From an uncultured Prevotella sp. (GTDB taxonomy: Bacteria > Bacteroidota > Bacteroidia > Bacteroidales > Bacteroidaceae), in contig NZ_URNN01000003.1 of assembly GCF_900549175.1 (NCBI RefSeq), positions 1-42,340 on the forward strand: 42,340 nt of DNA. Reading direction: 5' to 3'. The notes beneath the pieces were generated by a model. That model had not been told where the DNA came from. It made no database searches and was given only the letters and a program-made list of their open reading frames with translations. Positions 16,263 through 25,115 of this stretch are shown here, in pieces. A program made the position numbers and the translations under genes. The number at the start of each line of letters is the position of its first letter. Position 1 is the stretch's first letter.

Positions 16263-18692
16263 ATGAGAAAAGGATTATTGTTGTTGGTGCTTGCCATTGT
16301 GTGCGGCATGGCGGGACGCGCTGAGTCCGTGAGCCGTACGGAAGCATTGCAGAAGGCCAAGGCTTTCATGCAGGGCAAGGGTATCGGTGTGTCGCGGCAG
16401 ATGACCGAGGTTGCACGTGCGCCGCGAAAGAAGGCCGGACAGACATCCGCACCGTGTTATTACGTCTTTAATGCAGACCGCGGCTTTGTCATTGTATCCG
16501 GTGACGACCGTACCGTGCCCGTGCTCGGCTACTCGCTTTCGGGCAACTTCAATCCTGACAGCATCCCGGCCAACATGCGGGCATGGCTGCAGGGCTATGC
16601 CGACATGATAGACAATCTCGATTCACTTGGTGTGACGGCCAAATATGATGAGGCTGACGCAACCGTGCCGGCAAAGGCTTTTAAGTCGGCCGACGGACGT
16701 TTGTCGGAGGTACCCGTGCTGAGAGCTGGCCGAATCGTGCAGCCGCTGCTCACGTCGACATGGAATCAGGATGCCCCATATTGGGACAACTGTCCTCTGC
16801 AGAACTATAACGGTTCTTATTATAATACATATACCGGATGTGTGGCTACAGCAATGGCACAGGTTGTAAACTATCACAAGTATCCTGAAGCCACAACAAC
16901 CGACATGCCGTCATATATTACAAATACGTATAAAATAGAGGTTTCGGGGGTGCCTGCCGGCTCGGTGATAGATTGGGCCAATATGGCCGATGACTATACA
17001 AATTATAAGTATATGACAAAGGAATCCAAACAGGCCGTGGCCAATCTGATGCGTTATTGTGGCGTGTCTTTGGAAATGGATTATACCTATCTTAGTTCTG
17101 GAGCCATGACGGCGAATGTGGCGATGGCGCTGAAGAAATATTTCGGTTATGACGAGAACATCTATCATGCTGACAGAATGAGTTATACTATAGCTACTTG
17201 GGATGCGTTGTTGTGTAATGAACTTGTCAACAACCGGCCTGTTGTATATCATGGTCAGTCTACGGGTGGAGGACATGCTTTCGTGCTTGACGGCTACGAC
17301 GGAGAACTCTATCATGTCAACTGGGGATGGGGAGGCGCTTGCGACGGATATTTTGCCGTGTCTGTGCTCAATCCGAATAGTACCGCCGGCATAGGCGCCA
17401 GTTCAACGCCTGATGGTTATAGTATGGGACAGGGTGCCATTATCGGCGTGCAGCCGCCGGGGTATCCCAATCCTGTGGAACCTAACAATTTCGACAAGAT
17501 GATGACCTCAACGCTTAGTGTTGACTCTACAAATGTAATATTTGAAATCTACAATATGACGGGTCAGACCAATACGTTTGATGTGGGTCTTATGTTGAAA
17601 GACATGACAACAGGAAGTGAAACGGTAATGCCGTTGATTACCGACGTTGAGGTAGGACCTAATTACGGATGGTCTGGTGTAAAAATTGATGCTAACGGAT
17701 TTCTCGGTACGTTTAAGGTGTATCCCGTAAGCCGTATTTCCGGAACGGAAGAATGGCTGTATGACCATGACCCCGAGCGTGTTTATGCTTTTGTTGTAAC
17801 GGACGAGAGTGGAATACAGACATTGGAGTTGCATCCTATTGCAAACCTTGAAGCATCCGATTTTGTCCTTCCGTCCAATCCGTCGGTAGGAAAAGCCCAA
17901 GTGATAGAGACCACAGTAAAGAACAACGGTGAGGAGTTCAACGGCAATCTTTATTTCTTCCAACTTGTAGATGGTGAGGAAGAATATGAACTCTTCGGTC
18001 GTACAGGTGTCGTTATTCCTCAGGGTGGGGAAGTGAACACTGTTATATATATAACACCGCGTGTAAATAAAAATTATCACATATATGTGGCGGTTGATAA
18101 GAATAATGACGGTGAGGTTAATTTCAATACCGAGGTTATCGGAGAATGCCTGCTGACATTCGACGGGGAGGTGCCGGTGGTTGATCTTGAAGCTGTTTCG
18201 GCTGGTATATACAATGAACCGATTGCCGGTGAAGACTTTGACTTCTATGTCTCGATAAAGAACAATGGTGACGATTACAGTGGTCCGCTCTATCTGTTCT
18301 ATGTTTCTGAAAGAATGTATGAAGAAGAAAATCTGATATACCGCGGCATGCATTACGACAAGGTGTCTATAGCTGCGGGTGAGACGGCGGATGTGGATTT
18401 CTCGTTTCTTCCCGATGAGACCGGCGAATATTATTTTTGGATAGGAACCGACTCGGAGGCACAGAACATAATCGCCCAATATTCTGTTACTGTGGGCGAA
18501 CGGATTCCCGATATTGACGGCGACATCAACGGCGACGGTCGTCTTGACGTTGCCGACCTTGTCGCGCTGTCGAAGTACATCTCCGACGGTGACCTTTCCA
18601 ATGTGCAGGTGGATAAGGCCGACCTCACCGGTGACGGACGCATAACGGTGGCCGACGTGGTGGAACTGGCACGGCGCATAGCAAACCAATAA
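16263..18692 (+). CDS. C10-family (streptopain-like) cysteine protease with C-terminal dockerin
   Basis: Secreted pre-pro-protease of 809 residues. A signal peptide (about 1-20) is followed by an inhibitory propeptide (about 21-155, with YYVFNADRGFVIVSGDDR typical of the family). The catalytic domain has the nucleophile in YTGCVATAMAQVV (Cys193), the histidine in GGGHAFVLDGY (His338), and the NWGWGG motif that follows. Residues about 410-745 are beta-sandwich, immunoglobulin-like stretches. The last 60 residues are a type I dockerin: two calcium loops, DINGDGRLDVADL (from Asp754) and DLTGDGRITVADV (from Asp787), each followed by a helix. All key residues are present, so it should be active. 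The next gene, 25 nt on, encodes a cohesin-like domain that may dock it. Substrate unknown; adhesins, host proteins or pilin processing are possibilities. Confidence 0.9.
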   Translation: MRKGLLLLVLAIVCGMAGRAESVSRTEALQKAKAFMQGKGIGVSRQMTEVARAPRKKAGQTSAPCYYVFNADRGFVIVSGDDRTVPVLGYSLSGNFNPDSIPANMRAWLQGYADMIDNLDSLGVTAKYDEADATVPAKAFKSADGRLSEVPVLRAGRIVQPLLTSTWNQDAPYWDNCPLQNYNGSYYNTYTGCVATAMAQVVNYHKYPEATTTDMPSYITNTYKIEVSGVPAGSVIDWANMADDYTNYKYMTKESKQAVANLMRYCGVSLEMDYTYLSSGAMTANVAMALKKYFGYDENIYHADRMSYTIATWDALLCNELVNNRPVVYHGQSTGGGHAFVLDGYDGELYHVNWGWGGACDGYFAVSVLNPNSTAGIGASSTPDGYSMGQGAIIGVQPPGYPNPVEPNNFDKMMTSTLSVDSTNVIFEIYNMTGQTNTFDVGLMLKDMTTGSETVMPLITDVEVGPNYGWSGVKIDANGFLGTFKVYPVSRISGTEEWLYDHDPERVYAFVVTDESGIQTLELHPIANLEASDFVLPSNPSVGKAQVIETTVKNNGEEFNGNLYFFQLVDGEEEYELFGRTGVVIPQGGEVNTVIYITPRVNKNYHIYVAVDKNNDGEVNFNTEVIGECLLTFDGEVPVVDLEAVSAGIYNEPIAGEDFDFYVSIKNNGDDYSGPLYLFYVSERMYEEENLIYRGMHYDKVSIAAGETADVDFSFLPDETGEYYFWIGTDSEAQNIIAQYSVTVGERIPDIDGDINGDGRLDVADLVALSKYISDGDLSNVQVDKADLTGDGRITVADVVELARRIANQ

Positions 18693-18717
18693 ACGATAAA
18701 CACAAAAGATAACGAAA

Positions 18718-20274
18718 ATGAAAAGACATATATTGATATTTTGCCTGCTGGCCGTGTTTGGCGTATGCCGTGCCGTGGCCGGACCGACAATGACGGTGTC
18801 GGAGATATATTACAACGAGACATACGGATATTGGGGCATCGATATAGGCATTGAAAACGCCGGTGTGCCGGTGAACGCCTTTCAGTGCGATGTGGCAAAG
18901 CCCGCGACATTCGAGTTTGTCAACGACCAGACCAACGGTTTTCTCTATGCCTTTACCGACAGGGCGATGAAGGCAGGCGGTCTTGGCGGCGGCACAGTGC
19001 CGACGCACAGCATTTCGACGGCAGTGCGTAACAACGGCACACTGCGCGTGGTGGTCTATTCGGCAGACAACACCGTGTTCGGCGGTGAGAGCGGCGCAGT
19101 GCTGTTCCTTGCCATGAACAAGGTTGCCGGAGTTGAGGCAGGCGACACCCCCGCAGTGGTGAACCTCACCAACCAGGTGCTCACTTACATTGAGGATGAT
19201 GTCGTGAAGTCGATATATCCCAACGGCATTATCAACAATCCGTTCCTTACATGTTACGATTCCATGGGCAACAACGTGGCACTGTTCGCACTTGGCGGGT
19301 ATGATTCGGCCGACGGAATATACACCGATATTGGTTATATCAACTCAGACCTTGCCACCAACAATCGTGTGGTGTCAATCAATATGCTGAATACGGGTGG
19401 TTATGACATGACGAGTGAAAAGCTCACTCCTGCAAATACCAATGCACTGATATATACGCTGTCACCGGAGAGTTTCGGGTACAACGACATGAACAAACTT
19501 TATCTTGAAAGTGATGAGGAAGGCAATATGCACTGGTGCTGTGACTTCCTTATTCTCGCAGATGATGCCGACGATGGGTTTTCGTTCGACTTCTCATACG
19601 ATGCTTATGCGACAGGCGGTTGCCGTGCCGACATAAAAGCGTTCGACTTCATGCGTGAGTTCCCCGGCGGGCAGTGGAGCACACTCATTCTGCCCGTTTC
19701 ACTGTCTGACGAGCAGCTGGCTTCTGTAAAGGCCGGTGGCATGGAGGTGGCGCGCCTCGACACTTATGATGCTGATAAGGGCACTATAACCTATGCCGAG
19801 GTGGACAAGTTTGAGGCCAATACGCCTTATTTCGTCCGTCCGTCGGAATCCGGTTTCCTTTATAACGAAGCCTTTTTCGAGAACGTGCAACTTTATCCTA
19901 CCGACACTCTCAATGTTGTAAGGGCCGGCGAACTGGCCATGCACGGCAACTACGACTATACCACGATAAGCTCCACCGACAGGGTGTGGCGTTATGGTTA
20001 CGACGCAGAGACGGGCGAGTTTGTGAAGATTGGCAACAACTGCAAGCTGGGCGCCTTCCGCTGTTATCTTGAGCTGCCCGTGACGGCCCAGACATCGGGT
20101 GCCATGAGCCGCATCCGCATAGCAGGCCCCACGCCCACGGGTATCGACGAGGTTGAGGCCGATGCCGTCACAGGCCCGGTATATTCCGTCGACGGCCGCC
20201 GCGTGTCTGACAACGTGAAAGACCTGCCCGCCGGTGTATATATTGTCAACGGCAAGAAGGCGGTGGTGAAATAA
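18718..20274 (+). CDS. Secreted protein with cohesin-like N-terminal domain and sorting-type tail
   Basis: Protein of 518 residues with a signal peptide ending near AVAG. Residues about 23-160 look like a cohesin fold: a start of the type MTVSEIYYNETY and WGIDIGIENAGVPVNAFQCDV, a central GTLRVVVYSADN, then AVLFLAMNKVAG, matching the strand order of cohesins (a domain that binds dockerins). The middle is beta-rich and unassigned. The C-terminus (GPVYSVDGRRV, LPAGVYIVNGKK) is the type seen on proteins exported by the type IX system in Prevotella and relatives. It directly follows a dockerin-bearing protease, which suggests a pair. The cohesin call rests on pattern recall and needs a profile search. 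Confidence 0.6.
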   Translation: MKRHILIFCLLAVFGVCRAVAGPTMTVSEIYYNETYGYWGIDIGIENAGVPVNAFQCDVAKPATFEFVNDQTNGFLYAFTDRAMKAGGLGGGTVPTHSISTAVRNNGTLRVVVYSADNTVFGGESGAVLFLAMNKVAGVEAGDTPAVVNLTNQVLTYIEDDVVKSIYPNGIINNPFLTCYDSMGNNVALFALGGYDSADGIYTDIGYINSDLATNNRVVSINMLNTGGYDMTSEKLTPANTNALIYTLSPESFGYNDMNKLYLESDEEGNMHWCCDFLILADDADDGFSFDFSYDAYATGGCRADIKAFDFMREFPGGQWSTLILPVSLSDEQLASVKAGGMEVARLDTYDADKGTITYAEVDKFEANTPYFVRPSESGFLYNEAFFENVQLYPTDTLNVVRAGELAMHGNYDYTTISSTDRVWRYGYDAETGEFVKIGNNCKLGAFRCYLELPVTAQTSGAMSRIRIAGPTPTGIDEVEADAVTGPVYSVDGRRVSDNVKDLPAGVYIVNGKKAVVK

Positions 20275-20277
20275 AAG

Positions 20278-20366
20278 ATGTAAATTATTGCATTCGGGAA
20301 TACCCAAAATATGTAAATTATTGCATTCGGGAATACAAAAACCATGTAAATTATTGCATTTGATTC
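20278..20366 (+). repeat. 33-bp tandem repeat, three units
   Basis: The 26-nt sequence starting ATGTAAATTATTGCATTCGG occurs at 20278-20303 and 20311-20336, identical, and a third, partly diverged copy starts at 20344. The period is exactly 33 nt; the 7-nt gaps differ. It begins 4 nt after the stop of the cohesin-like gene. Gaps are far too short for CRISPR spacers. Confidence 0.85.
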
Positions 20367-20392
20367 TCATAAATATCGTATAATATATGGTA

Positions 20393-20444
20393 TTTGAACA
20401 CGGAGACACAGAGGAGCATATAACTCTGTGTCTCCGTGTTCAAA
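20393..20444. repeat. Long perfect hairpin repeat (copy 1)
   Basis: Arms of 21 nt at 20393-20413 and 20424-20444 are exact reverse complements around a 10-nt loop. The core GAACACGGAGACACAGAG is shared with the longer hairpin at 33992-34063. It lies between convergent genes, so it may act as a terminator in both directions, but there is no long T tract. Confidence 0.85.
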
Positions 20445-20497
20445 ACATGCCCTACTTATCACTCCAAATGTCGGATGAGCCTAAAATAAGCAGACTT

Positions 20498-20583
20498 GAG
20501 GGTGTGCCAAAATGCAAGGGAAGCGACTTGTAGGGATATATTTTTCCCTACCAAGCACCATGTAGCCATTTTGCAACACCCTC
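20498..20583. repeat. MITE-like palindromic element, copy A (internally shortened)
   Basis: Terminal inverted repeats GAGGGTGTGCCAAAATGC and CCATTTTGCAACACCCTC bound an 86-bp element. The inside keeps only the outer part of the palindrome (TTGTAGGGATATA...TCCCTACCA). The right end shares CACCATGTAGCCATTTTG with copy C at 26717-26868. It ends 14 nt from the stop of the GH30 gene. No coding capacity. Confidence 0.75.
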
Positions 20584-20597
20584 TTTAACATTCACCT

Positions 20598-23500
20598 TTA
20601 TCGGTTATGCAGGGTTTTCTTTCCGTTTTGTATGTAGATGCCGTTCTTGATATATGCAGAAGGCACTTTACGGCCGGAGAGGTCATAAACGGGTGAATGT
20701 TTTTCCTGTCCGGACTGCTCTACATTTATGATACCGTCGGTATTGCCAATCTTAATATCTAATGTCTTGACATCTGACGCCTGAGTCAAGGTAAGCCATG
20801 CACAGAACGGTGACACCTTGGCGGCCTGTTCTACAAGCTCCAAACGGTTGTTGCGAACGACATAGTTGTTTGCTACTTCTGCTACAGATGCCGTCTCGTA
20901 AGTACCGGTCATTGTGGCCACATCAGACGAATTGGTAAGCGGCACACCGCCCTGCAGCTCTACATTGTGTGCGGTAAGACTGGATAATGTGGCGGCCGGC
21001 TTCACGAAATAGGGTTTGTCGGGAACTACATTCGGACCGACTTCGCGCACAAGCATTTCTGTATTGTCAACAAAATAAGGCTGGTAACAGGCAAGTCCTT
21101 CTTCCGGAACAAACGGCAGGCATATATCAGTCCATTTGCCTGCCGTCAAACGGGTGTACAGCGTCACATTGCCGGCCGTAGCCTTTACCGGCCGGTAGGC
21201 ATAACCGCTGAAAAGCACCATGTCGGAGATGTGGTTGTTCACCAGATTGTTGTTCAGTTTTGCGCCGGCCGCTGTTGTGACAGGCTCTTCACTTTCTATG
21301 ATGACATTAGGATTGCCCACACAGATGTCGGCGGTAACGGTCTTGTCGGTATTGGCCAGTTTCTCTTCTTCCTTGTAGGTTGTCACCTGGCCGTTGTCCA
21401 TGTAGTATAGATACACGTTGCTTACCTGTCCCTCTCCGGCGTTGGATGCTATGGTCAGGGTAAGGTCGCCGGCCTTGTCCAGCGTTCCCTCTGCTGCGAG
21501 CCAGCACCAGCCTTTGCAGTTGAAGCCAGTGTTATAACCGGTGTTACCGGCTGCGGCCGTCATCTGCACGCCGTTAGTATTGATGATGGGAGCCGTGCCG
21601 ACTTCATCAAGATTCCATCCGGGAAGAATTACGGCAGACTCTGTCTGATTGTTGACAGAAGCCAATATACGGTTGTTTTTAGGACCGCGTACCGAAGCCA
21701 CAAGACGATACGTGCCTGCGGGCATGCCGGAGAGCTTGGTTGAGGCCGTTCCGCGGATTACCTTTATCAGTCCGGTGGGGCTGTCTGGCAGGCCGTCCCA
21801 ATTTTCTTCAGTAACCTCATTGCGTACTGCATTGCCGGCCTGTATCGTCCATGCCGTGATTTTCGGCAGCAGGAAAGATACGTCGCCCTTGTGCTCTTTG
21901 ATGACATCCATCATGTCGCCGGATTCCTGTACCTTTTTGAAAGCCGTTATGGCGTCTTCAAGTGCAAAGATGGCTTGCTGGCTTACTGCCCATGCCGGCT
22001 GATCGTTATACACCTTCTGCGCAGCATTGACAGCATCGGCGAGCTCTTCTTTGCCGGCAGGATTCGAGGTGCTTTCCAACAAGGCCTTGGCCTCTTCTAT
22101 CTTGACATTCAGCTTCTCCAGATATTCCATATTCATGGTTGCATTGTCGGCATAAGGATAATACCTTACGCGCATGTTGTCAAAGGCCACCCAATCTTGA
22201 GTGCCTGAAGCGGACGCGCTGATGCCCACTCTCAGCTTTCCGTCCTTGACGGTAGAGTGCACGGCTGTGCGGGGATAAAAGCCTTTACCCAAATAATAGG
22301 TTGCAGAAATGCTGTTGCCGGGCACGTACCACCCGGAGGCGTCGGCCACTTGCTTCTCTGCACCCTGTCCGGTCTTTCCCTCATGGCGTCCGGCAGCCAG
22401 GGTGGGCAGGAAGCAAGTAGCCGGCATGCCGTCATCACCGGTGGCGTAAACCGATACGGTGGTGTTCTCATCTGTCACGCTTGCATTGGCTGTTCCACTG
22501 TAGAATCCTGTTACGGAAAATTCGTAAACTCCGGCAGGAAGATGGGTCAGGTCAAGATAAGCGTCCAAGTTCTCGTAGTTTCTGAACTCGCCGATATACT
22601 CGCGATAGGGGTCGGCAGTGATTCCGGGAGTCGCCGGAGCCTGACTCCACACGTCATCTCCGTTATGCAGACGGTTGAAGTCGGGGTTCTTTATGCAGGC
22701 GAAAGTCACGTCGGCCGGACTATCTTCTGTAGCCTCCCTGGCCTGTGCCCAGCGTTCTTCGGCTGTTACCAGTTTCCACAGACAGCCGCTTATCTCATTC
22801 ACGTTGTCACCGTCCTTGACAGCCTGTCCGTATCCTACTTCACCTTCGTTCAGATCTCCTATGGAAAGCGAGGTCTTGTAGGTCAGATAATGTCCGAAGA
22901 TGCCGATGGCATATACATTGTCTTCGTTGGTGGGATAGAACGTCAGGCGCTCCTTGGCGGAGGTATTGTCCATGAAGTATTTCTGTTCGAGGCCGAGGCC
23001 GTTTCCCACTTCCATATAACCGAAGTGTGTGTTGGTGCCATAGGGGGTGGCCAGATAATAGTCGTCGCCGGTGTCGCTGTATTCCAGCACATACTCACAT
23101 CCGATGTCATCAAGTATCGGTCGTGTGCCGAAACGTCCTCCGGCATTAAGGTATTTACCTTCCTTGACGTTATACAGGTAATACTTCTGTGAAGGGTCTA
23201 TATATACGTTGTGTGTGTTGTTGTCCGGATATTCCTGCTCACCGTCTTTCAGACCTTCTTCTGTGGCGAGGGTGCTGATTTGCTCTTCCGTGCCGATGAC
23301 GAATGTGTTCATCGAACGGGCCGGTACATTTACGTTGATGCAATGTCCGTCGATATCCAATTTCAGTGAGCGTTCCATGGATGCCTCGTTGCCGATGACG
23401 GCCACATACATTCCGTCAGGACGCTGTGCCACGAGCAGCAGCTCCTTGTCTGCGGGCTTGTTCAGAATCTTCGTACCCTTACAGATGAAGTGGCTGTAAT

Positions 23501-24812
23501 GCTTGTAGGCATAATATTCCGGCGTATAAAAAGCCGTGCAGGTGCCATTGGCGCGAGGCAGTTTCTCGTTGATGTGGACGAGGGCGTTCTGCCACCAGTT
23601 CATGAACGGGCCGCGTCCGTTGCCGCCCAGAATGGAGTTCCAGTTGGTATAGTCCACGCAGCCGTTCTTCAGATAATGGTGGATGAGTTCGAAAGTGTGT
23701 ACACCTGCTCCCCAGTCGAACGTACCGCCGCCACATTCGCTCTCGGTCTGAATCATCTCCAATCCGGGGTAATCCTTGCGGATGGTGGCGATGGCATCGC
23801 GTCCTTCCCATTGGAATCCGGCTCCGGCCACCATCTCTGACAGCCGCTTGCCCTGATAGCCTTCGGCTGTACTTACAGTGTTCAGTATGGTTTCAATGTT
23901 ATAGATGTCTGCCGTATTCAATGTGCCCAACCATACTTTCACTCCCGGGTTGTGTTCGTTGAGATAAGGAATCAGGTAGTCTGCGTTGAAGCGTCCGGCA
24001 TCTTCGGCACTCCATGAGGTGTTGGAGTAGTAGTTCACCGTATAGGCCTCGTTCTGATAGCAGCAGCCGGTGATGGGTATTCCCTCCTTGCCATATTCCG
24101 TGATGAAGCGGCTGAAGTACATGGCGTGTGCTTTCAATATGGGGTCTTCCATCTTGAACTGGGTCGTGTAGCGCGGATAGGTCACGTCAAGTCCGTTGCC
24201 GTAGCCGGCGCGGTTGCTGTAGTGCTCGCTTTTCTTCATCCACATGGGTGGACTCCACGGAGAACACCAGAAGTTCAGCTCCGGATTTTCCTGCATGGCC
24301 CGCTTGATGAACGGAATGATGGCTTTACGGTCGCGTTCAAGGGTGAAATGCTCCATGTTGAGGTCCTGCTCTCCTTTTGGCATCTCGTCCGGACTGTACC
24401 AGGCATCCCATATCCCGATGCCTTCATTCCGCTCGTGATACAGTTCGGTGTAGAAATTCTCCTGGGCTGCATAGTCGCTCGCCCCCATCGGAATACGCCC
24501 TAACGTGAAGCGTAAGTCTCCTTTCGGGTCGAAGAAGTTGTGAAAGAACTTGTCCTGCTCTTCCTGCGGAAGCAGTTGCAAGGCATACCAGTCAAGTTCG
24601 TTGAAACATGTACCGAAGCTGCGGAACGTGCTGTTCACGTCGGTGCTCGTGAATTTCAGCCGCAACGGGTTGGCGTCGTTTTCCGTCACCGTGCTCGGAT
24701 AAACGTGCCAGATGTCGTTCTCCGTTGTGGAAATCTGCAAGGCTTTCATGTCTTGGGCCTGCATGCAGAGTTGGCCTGACAAAGCCAGAATGGTTAATAG
24801 AATCTTTTTCAT
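20598..24812 (-). CDS. Multidomain GH30 glycoside hydrolase
   Basis: Secreted enzyme of 1404 residues; signal peptide MKKILLTILALSGQLCMQAQ. Residues about 35-505 are a GH30 (beta/alpha)8 domain with its side beta-domain: FRSFGTCFNELDW near the N-terminus, the SPWSPPMWMK motif, the general acid in CCYQNEAY (Glu255), and the nucleophile region MIQTESECGGG (probably Glu357). The family acts on beta-glucans, glucosylceramide-like or xylan substrates; the close relation to beta-1,6-glucanase/glucosylceramidase types is inferred. Residues about 535-695 look like a beta-trefoil (YYLYNVKEGKYLNAGG), about 705-910 like a carbohydrate-binding beta-sandwich, about 920-1000 a helical FIVAR-like spacer, about 1010-1160 a second beta-sandwich. 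The tail (VYDLSGRKV, IKNGIYIQNGKK) is a type IX sorting-like end. No SusC/SusD pair adjoins it. Confidence 0.88.
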   Translation of the reverse strand: MKKILLTILALSGQLCMQAQDMKALQISTTENDIWHVYPSTVTENDANPLRLKFTSTDVNSTFRSFGTCFNELDWYALQLLPQEEQDKFFHNFFDPKGDLRFTLGRIPMGASDYAAQENFYTELYHERNEGIGIWDAWYSPDEMPKGEQDLNMEHFTLERDRKAIIPFIKRAMQENPELNFWCSPWSPPMWMKKSEHYSNRAGYGNGLDVTYPRYTTQFKMEDPILKAHAMYFSRFITEYGKEGIPITGCCYQNEAYTVNYYSNTSWSAEDAGRFNADYLIPYLNEHNPGVKVWLGTLNTADIYNIETILNTVSTAEGYQGKRLSEMVAGAGFQWEGRDAIATIRKDYPGLEMIQTESECGGGTFDWGAGVHTFELIHHYLKNGCVDYTNWNSILGGNGRGPFMNWWQNALVHINEKLPRANGTCTAFYTPEYYAYKHYSHFICKGTKILNKPADKELLLVAQRPDGMYVAVIGNEASMERSLKLDIDGHCINVNVPARSMNTFVIGTEEQISTLATEEGLKDGEQEYPDNNTHNVYIDPSQKYYLYNVKEGKYLNAGGRFGTRPILDDIGCEYVLEYSDTGDDYYLATPYGTNTHFGYMEVGNGLGLEQKYFMDNTSAKERLTFYPTNEDNVYAIGIFGHYLTYKTSLSIGDLNEGEVGYGQAVKDGDNVNEISGCLWKLVTAEERWAQAREATEDSPADVTFACIKNPDFNRLHNGDDVWSQAPATPGITADPYREYIGEFRNYENLDAYLDLTHLPAGVYEFSVTGFYSGTANASVTDENTTVSVYATGDDGMPATCFLPTLAAGRHEGKTGQGAEKQVADASGWYVPGNSISATYYLGKGFYPRTAVHSTVKDGKLRVGISASASGTQDWVAFDNMRVRYYPYADNATMNMEYLEKLNVKIEEAKALLESTSNPAGKEELADAVNAAQKVYNDQPAWAVSQQAIFALEDAITAFKKVQESGDMMDVIKEHKGDVSFLLPKITAWTIQAGNAVRNEVTEENWDGLPDSPTGLIKVIRGTASTKLSGMPAGTYRLVASVRGPKNNRILASVNNQTESAVILPGWNLDEVGTAPIINTNGVQMTAAAGNTGYNTGFNCKGWCWLAAEGTLDKAGDLTLTIASNAGEGQVSNVYLYYMDNGQVTTYKEEEKLANTDKTVTADICVGNPNVIIESEEPVTTAAGAKLNNNLVNNHISDMVLFSGYAYRPVKATAGNVTLYTRLTAGKWTDICLPFVPEEGLACYQPYFVDNTEMLVREVGPNVVPDKPYFVKPAATLSSLTAHNVELQGGVPLTNSSDVATMTGTYETASVAEVANNYVVRNNRLELVEQAAKVSPFCAWLTLTQASDVKTLDIKIGNTDGIINVEQSGQEKHSPVYDLSGRKVPSAYIKNGIYIQNGKKTLHNR

Positions 24813-24834
24813 TATTATATGGATGATTAGAGTT

Positions 24835-24893
24835 TGTCACTGCATTTTACACCTCAACCGTTTATATAAAATACGTTTGAGGCGGTTGTGACA
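24835..24893 (-). promoter_or_regulatory. Possible structured leader of the GH30 gene
   Basis: Upstream of the GH30 start, the arm at 24852-24860 (CCTCAACCG on the plus strand) can pair with TTGAGG at 24877-24882 or with CGGTTG at 24883-24888, but not fully with both. TGTCA at 24835-24839 can pair with TGACA at 24889-24893 around the second form. No TAnnTTTG box was found on this strand nearby. Regulatory function is speculative. Confidence 0.3.
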
Positions 24894-24933
24894 CCTGTCC
24901 ATCATCCATGAAAAAATTCAAGCATAATCTGGC

Positions 24934-25106
24934 AGGGAGTTAAAGAGACTGTATCAAAATAAGGTTCACGCACATTGTAGGGACATATTCTTGTATTTGT
25001 CCGCTTAATAAATGTTGTTCATCAATACGTAACATGCGGACAAATACAAGAATATGTCCCTACAAGTTGCTTTCCTTGCATTTTGATACGCCCTCCTTAA
25101 CTCCCT
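24934..25106. repeat. MITE-like palindromic element, copy B
   Basis: Element of 173 bp. The ends are imperfect inverted repeats about 27 nt long (AGGGAGTTAAAGAGACTG then TATCAAAAT; the other end reads AGGGAGTTAAGGAGGGCG then TATCAAAAT on the opposite strand). Inside is a perfect 29-bp inverted repeat, 24976-25004 with 25036-25064, whose core is GGGACATATTCTTGTATTTG. It overlaps the gap between the GH30 gene and the HAD gene and ends 9 nt from the HAD stop. Confidence 0.8.
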
Positions 25107-25115
25107 TTGACCGAG

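Noticed and set aside
17508..18689. Minus-strand open frame of 393 codons
   Set aside because: It lies entirely opposite the C10 protease gene, whose catalytic and dockerin motifs are intact; the frame has no recognisable protein features.
20278..20366. CRISPR-like array of regularly spaced repeats
   Set aside because: The gaps between units are only 7 nt, there are three units, and no cas genes are near. It is an ordinary tandem repeat.
22257..23192. Plus-strand open frame of 311 codons
   Set aside because: It is antisense to the GH30 gene and shows no start context or domain.
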